Assembly: GCA_025655555.1 (NCBI GenBank)
Contig: JAHXIQ010000001.1
Coordinates: 186,001 to 250,000 of the forward strand
DNA length: 64,000 bases
Source: Candidatus Thiodiazotropha sp. (ex Myrtea sp. 'scaly one' KF741663)
GTDB taxonomy: Bacteria; Pseudomonadota; Gammaproteobacteria; Chromatiales; Chromatiaceae
Direction: 5' to 3'
Part shown: piece by piece, positions 8,860 through 17,589 of the stretch
How positions within the stretch are numbered: the stretch's first letter is position 1
Layout of the letters: each line of letters starts with the position of its first letter
Position numbers and translations under genes: made by a program
Notes under the pieces: generated by a model
Told to the model about the DNA's origin: nothing
Seen by the model: only the letters and a program-made list of their open reading frames with translations
The model's database searches: none

Positions 8860-10713
8860 TTAAACCGCGAGTGATTTGACCCGCTTGCGGCCATAGATCA
8901 GATTGATCACTGCACGGGTACCCACGATGGCAGTGAACATGGAAGTGAGGATACCGAGCGCCAGGGTGATCGCGAATCCCTTGATCGGTCCGGTGCCGAA
9001 ACTGAACAGGACGATAGCGGCAATCAGGGTGGTCACGTTGGCGTCGATGATGGTGGAGAAGGCTTTCTCGTATCCCGCCTGGATACTCGCTTGGGGCGTA
9101 CTGCCGTTTTTGATCTCCTCGCGGATACGCTCGAAGATCAGCACATTGGCATCCACCGCCATACCCACTGTCAATACGATACCGGCGATACCTGGCAGTG
9201 TCAGAGTAGCCTGTAGCAGTGACAGCAGGGCCACGACCAAAATCAGATTCATCGCCAGGGCTAAGTCCGCCACCAGCCCGAAGACCCGATAGTAGACCGC
9301 CATGAAGACCATCACCAGGGCCAGACCAATCATCACCGATTGGAAGCCCTGATCGATATTTTCCTGTCCGAGGCTGGGACCGATTGTGCGCTCCTCGACG
9401 ATCTCGATAGGGGCCGCCAATGCACCGGCTCTCAGCAGCAGTGCCAAATCGTGTGCCTCTTCGGTACTGTCCAGGCCTGTGGTCTGGAATCGGCGGCCGA
9501 ATGGCTCAAGAATATTGGCGATGGAGATCACCTCTTCGACCTTGGACCTGACCTTCTCCGGCTGACCATTGACCATACGGGTCGTGGTTCGGTTTTCTAT
9601 AAACACCACTGCCATCGGTTTACCGACGTTCTCATTGGTCATCCGGCGCATGCGTTTGGCACCGATACCGTCAAGACTGACAGATACTGACGGCTGACCG
9701 GATCGTTGATCAAATCCAGAGGAGGCATCGACGATTTGATCACCCGTCACGATGACCTGTTTTTTCAAAAGCACCGGCTGTCCGTCCCGCTCACGATAGA
9801 GCCGCGAACCCGGCGGCACGCGGCCGTTGACTGCGTCCTCGACACTGTGCTCCGTATCTGCCAGACGGTATTCCAACGTGGCTGTAGCACCAATCAAATC
9901 CTTTACCTTTGCCGGATCCTGCACACCAGGCAGCTGCACGACAATACGACGATCCCCTTGCTGTTGGATCAGCGGTTCCGACACACCCAAGGCGTTAACA
10001 CGGTTGCGCAGGGTGGTGATGTTCTGCTGTAAGGCAAACTTTTTTACCTCGCGGCTGTCACTGGGCGAGAGGGATGCCTTCACCAGGAAGTCTTCACCCT
10101 GATCCAGATCCTCCATGACCAAAGAGCGAAACTCTTCACCGATGATCTCTGAGGCTTCATCTCGTTTCACAGCATTATTAAACTTGACGATGACCGCCTC
10201 GCCCTCGCGCCCGATACGCACATAGCGTACTTTCTCTCCACGAAGCAGTGTGCGGATATCACTACTGTAGCGCTCCAGTGCCTGCTCCAGAGCGGCCTCC
10301 ATATCCACATCGATCAGTACATGGATACCGCCGCGTAAATCAAGCCCGAGATACATGGGCTCTGCACCCAATCCACTCAACCAACCCGGCAGATCGGGCA
10401 GCAGTGTTAACGCCTGCGTATAGTTCTCACCAAGCGCTGCGGCAATAGGATCCATCGCCTTGAGCTGATCCTCTGAGGTGGTAAAGCGCACCAACAATTT
10501 CCCATTGTTGATGCTCATCCCCTTGGATGAGATACCCGACTTTTGCAAAGCCGCTTCTACACGAGTTTGTGTCGCCAGGTCGATGACAGCATCACGTTGG
10601 GCGGAAACCTCCATGGAGGGGTCCTGATCGAAAATATTGGGCAGCGCATAGAGCCCGCCCAACAGGACCACCACCGCGACCAGCAGGTTTTTCCAGAGTG
10701 GATATCGGTTCAT
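8860..10713 (-). CDS. secD: Protein translocase subunit SecD
   Basis: The 617-residue protein has an N-terminal TM helix (residues about 7-27), the LGLDLRGGIHVLIDVD motif near 123, and a large periplasmic P1 domain. A C-terminal block of five TM helices includes the GMAVDANVLIFERIREE signature. SecD pairs with SecF in the inner membrane and drives forward movement of exported proteins after SecA action. The gene lies between yajC and secF in the standard order. No truncation or frameshift was seen. Confidence 0.97.
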   Translation of the reverse strand: MNRYPLWKNLLVAVVVLLGGLYALPNIFDQDPSMEVSAQRDAVIDLATQTRVEAALQKSGISSKGMSINNGKLLVRFTTSEDQLKAMDPIAAALGENYTQALTLLPDLPGWLSGLGAEPMYLGLDLRGGIHVLIDVDMEAALEQALERYSSDIRTLLRGEKVRYVRIGREGEAVIVKFNNAVKRDEASEIIGEEFRSLVMEDLDQGEDFLVKASLSPSDSREVKKFALQQNITTLRNRVNALGVSEPLIQQQGDRRIVVQLPGVQDPAKVKDLIGATATLEYRLADTEHSVEDAVNGRVPPGSRLYRERDGQPVLLKKQVIVTGDQIVDASSGFDQRSGQPSVSVSLDGIGAKRMRRMTNENVGKPMAVVFIENRTTTRMVNGQPEKVRSKVEEVISIANILEPFGRRFQTTGLDSTEEAHDLALLLRAGALAAPIEIVEERTIGPSLGQENIDQGFQSVMIGLALVMVFMAVYYRVFGLVADLALAMNLILVVALLSLLQATLTLPGIAGIVLTVGMAVDANVLIFERIREEIKNGSTPQASIQAGYEKAFSTIIDANVTTLIAAIVLFSFGTGPIKGFAITLALGILTSMFTAIVGTRAVINLIYGRKRVKSLAV

Positions 10714-10820
10714 TGCCTTTTCAACTGTTCCAATGAATAACTAAATCACTTGCAGAAATCTGAGATTGCACCTATCACAAACCCAGAATCACACGACAAG
10801 GGCTCACCATAAATGGGAGA

Positions 10821-11156
10821 CTAGAGCTCCTTAAGTGATCCCTTTGGCAGTATGGAATCCACGGCCTGACGACGGATCTTAACCTCCGTGCCTTCGGCAA
10901 TCTCCACTTGGATGAAATTCTCACCCATGTCGGTAACTCTACCGGCCATCCCGCCTGTGGTGACCACCTCATCCCCTTTGGACAGGGCCTCCACCATCTT
11001 TTTGTGCTCTTTTTGTCGCTTGACCTGTGGGCGAATCATGAGGAAATAGAGCACCACACCGAAGATCACCAAGGGCAACAAGCCGGTGATGGCATCTGCT
11101 CCGCCTGCAGCACCTGGTGCTGCTTCCGCCAATGCGTCAGAAATAAAGAAACTCAT
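10821..11156 (-). CDS. yajC: Sec translocon accessory protein YajC
   Basis: ATG at 11156 gives 111 residues starting MSFFISDALAEAAPGA. A further 20 residues are possible from an upstream start, but they do not resemble the family. There is one TM helix (LLPLVIFGVVLYFLMIRP), then the conserved RPQVKRQKEHK patch and a C-terminal cytoplasmic domain with GDEVVTTGG. YajC associates with SecDF. In most gammaproteobacteria tgt lies immediately upstream; here the next upstream gene on this strand belongs to an unrelated envelope block, and tgt is 23.7 kb away. Confidence 0.95.
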   Translation of the reverse strand: MSFFISDALAEAAPGAAGGADAITGLLPLVIFGVVLYFLMIRPQVKRQKEHKKMVEALSKGDEVVTTGGMAGRVTDMGENFIQVEIAEGTEVKIRRQAVDSILPKGSLKEL

Positions 11157-11391
11157 ATCGGCAACCTCTGAATTGGTTGAAAAATGTCCTAAACGGCACT
11201 GCTGCTGCAGTTGCACGGAAAAATCAGCCGCCGATTATGACACAGAAGGCCGCAAGATACAGGACCCAGGAGTGAAAGCGCCACTGGGGCAGAAAAGGAT
11301 CTCCGGCTTTGCGCTCTCTGCCGCTGCTCAACGCGACACAGGCGCTGAGGAAAACCGTGAAGTAGCCTCTACAACAGGCCGTGACGCCAGA

Positions 11392-12528
11392 TCAATACCA
11401 GATTGACAGATAGGCCATGATCACATTAGCTGTGAAAGAGTAGAATGGCTCTTCTCCGGGAGCCAACGTACCACCAGCTGCTGTTTCATCTCGAAAATCA
11501 TCATAATTGAATCGAATATGATCCAATGAAAAATTGAGGGTGCCTGTATCGATAAACTGCCAACTTGATGGTTTGAACTCATAACTCACACTAATCCCAA
11601 TCGTGTGATCCTGGAAGGTGCTCAGTTCTTTATCCCGCGCCAAGAAGTTCAGCTCCCCTTCCCGGCTGAAAAGATCGCTATAAAAATCTGCTGCCTTTTG
11701 GGTGTAGTAACGATAGTGAACATCTAAGATCCAATTTGCTTTCAGCGGGTGCGTGTAACCAATCTCAACATTGTTGGCGCTGATACCCCAGGTATCATGA
11801 AAGTAACGATACTCACCGCTGAGCGCGGCACGATAGGGGAGAAAGTACTTCAAGCGGAATGACAGTGCATTGCTGGTGCGAGTATTCGGATATTTCTCAG
11901 GCGCTTTGCCGAAAGTCGTACCATCAGAAAAACGGTAAGGTCGATAGGGACTGCTCAGAAAACCTTCGTCGGTGATAGTCTCAAGATTCACGCCAAGCAA
12001 GCTATTCTTGGTTAGAACCTGAGTCAACCCAAAACGAAAATTCTGTCGCTTTGCCGACCTGAGGAAGGTCTCATCGGTATTGTTACTAATATCGTCATTG
12101 CCAACAGAGTAACCTAACGTGACGGTAGTAAGATCGCCGAACATGTCATGGCTGATGGAAAAGCTACTGGTCTCAGCCAAATAGTCACTTTCATCACTTT
12201 TCGTGTAAGACAAATTCATCAGCGTCTTGTTGTATAGATAGTCTACACCCAGGCTTGTCTCTGTTCGTTCTTCTGTATAGGGGGAGGCATTACTAATGAC
12301 ATCCACCGATGCGCTCGAAATAGAATCGACGTAGTAGTTTGCTTTAACAGAGACGCTCTGACCGATCGATTTGCGCACCAGGATTGAAGGACCATCGACT
12401 GTGACGCCACCACCATCATAGCTGTGAAACAGTACGTCAGCCCTCTCTTCAGGCAGCACGGCAGCCGATAGCGTAAAGCTGACGGCCATAAAACCCGCTA
12501 AACACAGCAACCATCTAGTTACAGCCAC
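11392..12528 (-). CDS. DUF3570 family outer-membrane beta-barrel protein
   Basis: GTG at 12528 has a GGGGGAGG ribosome site five bases upstream and gives 378 residues. The start overlaps the end of the DUF4266 gene by 14 bases, so translation is probably coupled. A signal peptide (TRWLLCLAGFMAVSFTLSAA) is followed by the DUF3570 start region containing YDGGGVTVDGPSILVRKS. The rest alternates like beta strands and ends in aromatic Trp-Tyr, as outer-membrane proteins do. Function is unknown. The pairing with a DUF4266 lipoprotein and a thioredoxin is recurrent in bacteria as I recall. Its position as last gene of a cytochrome-bearing operon suggests a role in outer-membrane redox or secretion (inference). 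Confidence 0.85.
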   Translation of the reverse strand: MAVTRWLLCLAGFMAVSFTLSAAVLPEERADVLFHSYDGGGVTVDGPSILVRKSIGQSVSVKANYYVDSISSASVDVISNASPYTEERTETSLGVDYLYNKTLMNLSYTKSDESDYLAETSSFSISHDMFGDLTTVTLGYSVGNDDISNNTDETFLRSAKRQNFRFGLTQVLTKNSLLGVNLETITDEGFLSSPYRPYRFSDGTTFGKAPEKYPNTRTSNALSFRLKYFLPYRAALSGEYRYFHDTWGISANNVEIGYTHPLKANWILDVHYRYYTQKAADFYSDLFSREGELNFLARDKELSTFQDHTIGISVSYEFKPSSWQFIDTGTLNFSLDHIRFNYDDFRDETAAGGTLAPGEEPFYSFTANVIMAYLSIWY

Positions 12529-12754
12529 AACCACCTCCCCCCTTGCCATCGGCACCACGTGCTGCCTCACGGGTCTCATAGACGTGAAGCCGATAGGCAT
12601 TCGCCACAGGATCACGATCAAAACTCATGATGGGATCGGCCAAGTTGGCACGTTCATAGGGTTTCACCCAGGGTTCAACGCTACAGGCGGAAACCATCAT
12701 GGCCAGCAATGTCACAGCAGCAACCCGGAGTGTGCGTTTACCCATTGGCATCAT
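12515..12754 (-). CDS. DUF4266 family small lipoprotein with C-terminal GGGGCGCN
   Basis: This 79-residue protein has a lipoprotein signal peptide ending in the lipobox VSAC. The mature part is short (DPIMSFDRDPVANAYRLHVY) and ends in the glycine-cysteine tail GKGGGGCGCN. The tail is the hallmark of DUF4266 as I recall the family. The start codon overlaps the tlpA-like stop codon (ATGA), and its end overlaps the DUF3570 start. The conserved terminal cysteine pair could be a metal or thiol site or a substrate of the neighbouring thioredoxin; this is inference. The biochemical role is unknown. Confidence 0.82.
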   Translation of the reverse strand: MMPMGKRTLRVAAVTLLAMMVSACSVEPWVKPYERANLADPIMSFDRDPVANAYRLHVYETREAARGADGKGGGGCGCN

Positions 12755-13266
12755 TCGCGGATCAGCTCCCGGACCTGTTGCTGGTACTCATCTTCGTAAC
12801 CTGGCTTATAACCCTTGTGGAGATATCGCACCTTGCCGTCCCGGTCGATGAGAAAGGTGCTCGGCATGGCACGCACCTGATAGTTTTCGCTGACCTGGTT
12901 TTTGCTGTCGTAAAGCACTGGGAAGCTGACGGGAATCTCTCTCAACACCTTCTCAGCCGCAGCACTATCCTCTTCCACGTTCACGCCCAGCAGGGTAAAC
13001 CCCATGGGTTCATAGCGTTGATAGAGCTGGTCCAATATCGGCATCTCCTGACGGCAGGGGCCGCACCAGGAAGCCCAGAAATTGATCATCACCACCTGAC
13101 CGCGAAGCTCGCTCAGTTTGATATTTTCACCAGAGCGGCTTTTCAAAGTGAAATCCGGTGCCGGACCGGATGTATTGGCGGCCAACACCTGTCCCGTGAC
13201 CAGCATCATCGCCACAGCCATCAACACTGTCCTGGTCCAAGAAAATGTGTGTGTAAAGATCAACAT
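12751..13266 (-). CDS. TlpA-like periplasmic thioredoxin
   Basis: The 171-residue protein has a signal peptide (MLIFTHTFSWTRTVLMAVAM) cleaved near VLAANTS. A TlpA/ResA-type thioredoxin fold follows: PAPDFTLKSRSGENIKLSEL, then the redox centre NFWASWCGPCRQEM, and the cis-proline loop RAMPSTFLIDRDG. Such proteins reduce disulfides in the periplasm, often for apocytochrome c or a dedicated partner. Its neighbours include proteins with heme-binding CxxCH motifs and a lipoprotein with a terminal Cys pair, so a dedicated maturation role is plausible (inference). It overlaps the DUF4266 start by four bases. Confidence 0.9.
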   Translation of the reverse strand: MLIFTHTFSWTRTVLMAVAMMLVTGQVLAANTSGPAPDFTLKSRSGENIKLSELRGQVVMINFWASWCGPCRQEMPILDQLYQRYEPMGFTLLGVNVEEDSAAAEKVLREIPVSFPVLYDSKNQVSENYQVRAMPSTFLIDRDGKVRYLHKGYKPGYEDEYQQQVRELIRE

Positions 13267-13276
13267 AGTGAATTCC

Positions 13277-13939
13277 TCAAAAGAAAAACGTCAGGCCGCC
13301 GTGCAGCTCGATATTGTGCGTAGTCTTTGCTTCGCCCAGCAGATCTGACTCAAACATATGGTCCCTGGCATCCAAATGGAGGGTCAGCCAGTCATTAATC
13401 AGAAGGCGATAACCGGCACCGACATTGACAGTAAATTCGTCGTTCCCGGCAAAACGGGTACTGCCCACACCGGCGATCAGATAGAACTGGCTGTTGTAGG
13501 CATGCCGACCACCCAAAAAGACTTCGCCGGGTAGCAAATTGTATCCCGCTGAGAGGTTGTAATAGGTGAAGTCCCGTTGATCATCAGTCAGCAGTTGCAC
13601 ATTGCCGCTGAGTAGTTCGAAGCTGGTTTTGTCTGCCGTACTGGTGCCTATTGCCGCCTCGAGAAAAATTCCCTCTGTGACGTGATAAGCGATTCTGGCT
13701 CCATAAACCGGACTGGTACCGAAATCCTCAACACTGAGAAACCCAGCATAAACACCCACCTCAAAATCCTCTTCATCAATATCGGGTTCGACAAATTCCC
13801 GCCGGGCAATTTCCGGTTGTACGACCGGCTCTGAACGCAGGCTGCCATCAATCGCCTCCTGCGAAAAAGCAGGCAGGCTGCCCATGAACATCGTCAGCGT
13901 GATGCCGCTTAAAAGAAGAAACCGAATCCAATTTTCCAC
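13277..13939 (-). CDS. Outer-membrane beta-barrel domain protein
   Basis: The 220-residue protein has a signal peptide (LLLSGITLTMFMGSLPAFS) and a proline- and acid-rich linker to about residue 55. An eight-stranded-type barrel follows, with typical repeats such as VGVYAGFLSVEDFG, YYNLSAGYNLLPGEVFLGG and FTVNVGAGYRLLI. It ends in LTFFF, a C-terminal aromatic outer-membrane insertion signal. The pattern matches the small outer membrane beta-barrel domain family first defined in myxobacteria, as I recall. Its first 31 bases overlap the upstream gene. Function unknown; it is probably a structural or channel partner of the adjacent cytochromes. Confidence 0.75.
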   Translation of the reverse strand: MENWIRFLLLSGITLTMFMGSLPAFSQEAIDGSLRSEPVVQPEIARREFVEPDIDEEDFEVGVYAGFLSVEDFGTSPVYGARIAYHVTEGIFLEAAIGTSTADKTSFELLSGNVQLLTDDQRDFTYYNLSAGYNLLPGEVFLGGRHAYNSQFYLIAGVGSTRFAGNDEFTVNVGAGYRLLINDWLTLHLDARDHMFESDLLGEAKTTHNIELHGGLTFFF

Positions 13940-14670
13940 TGATCAAAATCCTCATTATCGTCGCGACTGGTAAAGACGGTGTAGTGTCTGAACTCAGCGC
14001 GCAGAAAGAAACGTCGTGTCATATAGGCGTGCAGGCCAATACCAACATGCGCCGTCGAATCGGTACGGTCTTCGGTCTGTACCAAGGTGGTATCCGGTTT
14101 GGTGTTGATCATGCCACCCCCAATCGTAAAAAAGGGGCTGTAACGCCACTCTGGAAACGGGTGGGAGAGCAGATTGACATCGACCATGTATTCACTGGAG
14201 AAGTTGCCTATCGCCTGCGACAGCGTTATCTCCGTGGATAAATTATCGTTAAAGGCATACCCGCCATAAACACTCAATACAGCAGCACCATCCATGTCGC
14301 CGCCGAGAAAACCGAACTCCCAGTCCCGTTGCTTGAAATCATCAAACGTGAAGAGTTCAACATATAGTGGCTCTCCATCAGCTGTCATGGTCAGCTGCAT
14401 CTGCTCCACATGGACCCAGCCTAAATGTTCACGGCGGGTACGCACTTGAAACCAGTCCGTTCGGCGCTTGAGCACCTCAACTGATTCACCACGCTCGACC
14501 ACATAGTCGATCGGATAGCCGATTCCGGGACCGGTGTGCACTTCGATATAGGGGGCGGTCACCTCAACGTTGAGATGCTCCTGCTCTGCTCGACCCATTA
14601 ACGGTACCAGCCATAGCAACAACAACAGCCAGCCAGGCTGAAGGACCTGCTTAAACCTCTTTTGTCTCAA
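13909..14670 (-). CDS. SH3b domain plus outer-membrane beta-barrel protein
   Basis: This encodes 253 residues with a signal peptide (LLLLLWLVPLMGRAEQ). A bacterial SH3 domain occupies about residues 33-92, with TAPYIEVHTGPGIGYPI and a WFQVRTRREHLGWVHVEQM strand pair. A barrel domain covers the remainder and ends GFGFFF. SH3b domains often bind peptidoglycan or peptides, so the protein may tether the outer membrane to the wall (inference). It is a sequence relative of the next barrel gene, with which it overlaps. It lies three bases after the two-heme PD40 lipoprotein gene, so they are surely cotranscribed. Confidence 0.75.
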   Translation of the reverse strand: MRQKRFKQVLQPGWLLLLLWLVPLMGRAEQEHLNVEVTAPYIEVHTGPGIGYPIDYVVERGESVEVLKRRTDWFQVRTRREHLGWVHVEQMQLTMTADGEPLYVELFTFDDFKQRDWEFGFLGGDMDGAAVLSVYGGYAFNDNLSTEITLSQAIGNFSSEYMVDVNLLSHPFPEWRYSPFFTIGGGMINTKPDTTLVQTEDRTDSTAHVGIGLHAYMTRRFFLRAEFRHYTVFTSRDDNEDFDQWKIGFGFFF

Positions 14671-14673
14671 ACG

Positions 14674-17313
14674 TCAGTTATCCAGTGGTGCAAGAAAGGG
14701 GTCATTGTAATACTGAGCACCGATATCTAGCCACTCGGCAATTAAGCGCTTCTCTGCATCGCTCAGATATCCGTTGTGTGTACCGCCTGCATCGAATTTA
14801 CCCAGGAACCGTCCCGCTGCCGCAGAACCGGCAACCATAGAGGCACCACCGGCAACCGGCACCGGTACATCAGGCAGGGGGATCGGATTTCCATCAACAT
14901 CCAGTATCAAGTTGCCGTCCGCATCAACTTCATAGAGCTGATTACCGTCCGCGTCAGTTGCCGGCACCAGCAATTCCTCTAATATTCCGTCAGCGTTGAC
15001 TACCTGAACATTATCGGGGTAAAGCAATTCGTGATACGCAGCAAAATGCTCAGGTTCATCATCGGACGCACCATCAGTCAGATTAAGCTGGGCTTCCGGC
15101 TCTACCGCCACACCGGCATTGTCTGAGGTGTGGCAGCTGGTACAGGTATGATCATCTACCACATTACCCATGCCGTCCAAAACCTCTCGCGGCTGACTCC
15201 ACAGGGGATGGAGATGCGTTTCGTAATGGATAATCGAACGGCAGAGGCTGTTCCAGGTTGTATCACAGTTACTACCACTCATGGGCTGTGCTGTTGTCAG
15301 ATCATCGTAGCGGAAAGTAATATCCGGATCGGCTGCACGTACCGTAGTGTCGGTCCACTCATCGGTGAAGAGAACATCCATCGTCGGCTCACAGGCACCG
15401 CCGCTACAATTTAGACGATTACGGGTCTGCGCCATCGACTCCCCAGGATTGGTCCATAATGCCGGGTCGGTATTTGGAAACGGCAAACTACCTGAGGAAG
15501 CACCAGCATTGACACTGGGTGGTGCTGCTGTCAGACGACCATGCGGTAGTGGACTGGCAGGGTCATGACAGCCACTGCACTCAATCACTTCGCCTGGACG
15601 GAATTGCAACCAGAAGGGGTGATTCTGTTCAATCTTTCTACCGTCGGCATCGAGCACTTCAAAGCTGACAGGAATATTGGCCGGTACCCTTACCTGTACC
15701 GAACCATCAGGCTCGATGGGGGTATAGCCAATCACTTCTCGCATACCGAATTGCGCGGTACGCCCAAAGGCAGAATTGGAAAAATCGAGAACATCCTGAT
15801 CAGGAATGGTGACCGGTTTGATCAGTCTTAAGAATCGGGCGGTCCGATTCGCCGCCAGTGTCTGCGCAGGATCGGCCAGGGTCGGAATATCCGGTGTAGC
15901 GGTATCCAGCCCATCCATGTCATAGATACTGCGGATATGAAGCAACCCCACTTTTTCATCTACCAGAGTGGGATCGAGTTCAACGCCCGGCATTTTATCA
16001 AGCCGGACTGTCGGCAGCGTTCGATTGTCCGCAGCCACCACTTCACTGTAGATCACGCCTTCCTGTGGAGCGACGATAGGTAATTGGGTCTGCTGCGAGA
16101 TATCGTAAATGAAGATACCGTAGATCGGTGGTGCCTCTACCAGATTGGGATTTGCCAGACGATCTGCGGTACAGGGAACGATAATACCGTTCTCCATCAA
16201 ACGGCACTGGCTCCAGCTGATCAGCAGGCGATTGGTGCCATCATAGAGTGGAAATGCACTGCTCAGGCGACCACCGCTGGAAGCGGTACCGTCTGTTGTT
16301 ACCTCATGCACTGTGGCGAATGACTGTGCGGGTCCTGCAAGTCCTAAATTTTGCCATGTCGGCTGCTGATTATCGACGAAGCTGGGAGAATCGATACGCA
16401 TCATCGCACCTCCCCAGTTGGTACCATCAAATGGGAGCAGCAGGCTCAAAAGCTGTCCGTCCGGCATCTCCATCGGCCGCATAAACTGTACTGTGCTACC
16501 AGCGGTGCCTGTGTCATGGCTATTCACGCCGTAGAGTAACTCCAGCTCTGTACCGTCTGGATTCATACGATAGAGATGGATGGCGTTATTACCATCCGCA
16601 TTATCCCAGCGACTAAAAACGATCTGTCCATTATCAAGCACACTGGGAGCAAAATCATGACTGCGATTTAGTGAAATCTGTTTAATATTTTGACCGTCGT
16701 CATCCATGACATGCAAGACCATGGCAGGCTCATCCACCGCCCGCTCCATAGCGAGATACTGTGACTTACCCTCATCCAGCAGTCTCGCCTTGGCAAGGCG
16801 TTGGCGAGTTGAAGAGAAGACGATGCGCCCATCGGGCAGGAAATGGGGAAAACGATCATGGCCATCTTCTGCAGTGATATCCGAACTGACGATTCGTCTG
16901 AGACCACTTGTCGTTATGTCATATTCCCAGATATTCCATGTCGGCTGATCCTCCGGATCGGCCCCTTCAATCAGCGGCATACGCATTGAAAAAAGTAACT
17001 TATCACCTTCAAAAGAGACAGAGACATCACGCACGTCACCCTGTCCTCCAGTGATACCACCCGTAATGTTGTGCTCAGCAGCACTGGGGGACGCGCGATC
17101 TCTTAGATAGAGATCTCCTCCCGCCTCGAACGCTTGAGTAACCCGGATATCCGTAGTTGCTGTATCGATCACTGGCCTTTTTACATATGCAATCGGCTTA
17201 TCAACCACAACAGGGTCGGGCTCATCACTACCTGTGCCGCAACCGACCAACAAAAGGACCGGAATACATAAGCCCGAAAGAGCTGCAGTAATTTTACGAT
17301 AAGAGTTGTTCAT
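14674..17313 (-). CDS. Two-heme PD40/beta-propeller lipoprotein, HzsA-like C-terminal region
   Basis: The 879-residue protein begins with a lipoprotein signal (VLLLVGC at residues about 19-25). Residues about 60-420 have TolB/PD40-type propeller repeats (DGRIVFSSTRQ, DNGQIVFSRWDN, HLYRMNPDG). The C-terminal half has two c-type heme motifs, CSGCH at about 579 and CTSCH at about 724. This combination resembles PD40 proteins related to hydrazine synthase alpha subunit, but no hydrazine role is implied. Between about residues 787 and 815 three DADGN-type units repeat in tandem, like calcium-binding loops. It probably faces the periplasm or cell surface as an electron-transfer lipoprotein (inference). 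It is the first gene of the leftward operon. Confidence 0.8.
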   Translation of the reverse strand: MNNSYRKITAALSGLCIPVLLLVGCGTGSDEPDPVVVDKPIAYVKRPVIDTATTDIRVTQAFEAGGDLYLRDRASPSAAEHNITGGITGGQGDVRDVSVSFEGDKLLFSMRMPLIEGADPEDQPTWNIWEYDITTSGLRRIVSSDITAEDGHDRFPHFLPDGRIVFSSTRQRLAKARLLDEGKSQYLAMERAVDEPAMVLHVMDDDGQNIKQISLNRSHDFAPSVLDNGQIVFSRWDNADGNNAIHLYRMNPDGTELELLYGVNSHDTGTAGSTVQFMRPMEMPDGQLLSLLLPFDGTNWGGAMMRIDSPSFVDNQQPTWQNLGLAGPAQSFATVHEVTTDGTASSGGRLSSAFPLYDGTNRLLISWSQCRLMENGIIVPCTADRLANPNLVEAPPIYGIFIYDISQQTQLPIVAPQEGVIYSEVVAADNRTLPTVRLDKMPGVELDPTLVDEKVGLLHIRSIYDMDGLDTATPDIPTLADPAQTLAANRTARFLRLIKPVTIPDQDVLDFSNSAFGRTAQFGMREVIGYTPIEPDGSVQVRVPANIPVSFEVLDADGRKIEQNHPFWLQFRPGEVIECSGCHDPASPLPHGRLTAAPPSVNAGASSGSLPFPNTDPALWTNPGESMAQTRNRLNCSGGACEPTMDVLFTDEWTDTTVRAADPDITFRYDDLTTAQPMSGSNCDTTWNSLCRSIIHYETHLHPLWSQPREVLDGMGNVVDDHTCTSCHTSDNAGVAVEPEAQLNLTDGASDDEPEHFAAYHELLYPDNVQVVNADGILEELLVPATDADGNQLYEVDADGNLILDVDGNPIPLPDVPVPVAGGASMVAGSAAAGRFLGKFDAGGTHNGYLSDAEKRLIAEWLDIGAQYYNDPFLAPLDN

Positions 17314-17589
17314 TCGCTGATGGTCCCTTCAGATGCCGTACTTAACTTTTCGATCAAGATAAAACACGAATAAGAATTAGCTTCATATATCGTCAAGTAA
17401 ATCATGGAGTTGAAAGTCTACGCTAAGAAACATCCCAATCAGTGCGATAGATCACACCCTGCGAATACGAGTATCACTTTTCGGAGAGATTGAGTTGACA
17501 ATCCAGGGGGGTCATATAGAAAGCATGGGTAAAGATTAATAACTCCTCGCAGGCATTTATTCAGCTTGAAAGAGGAATCCGTTTTCAAC

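Noticed and set aside
14674..17313. Hydrazine synthase alpha subunit (anammox metabolism)
   Set aside because: Only the general PD40-plus-heme layout is shared. No hydrazine synthase beta/gamma or hydrazine dehydrogenase genes are present and the host looks gammaproteobacterial.
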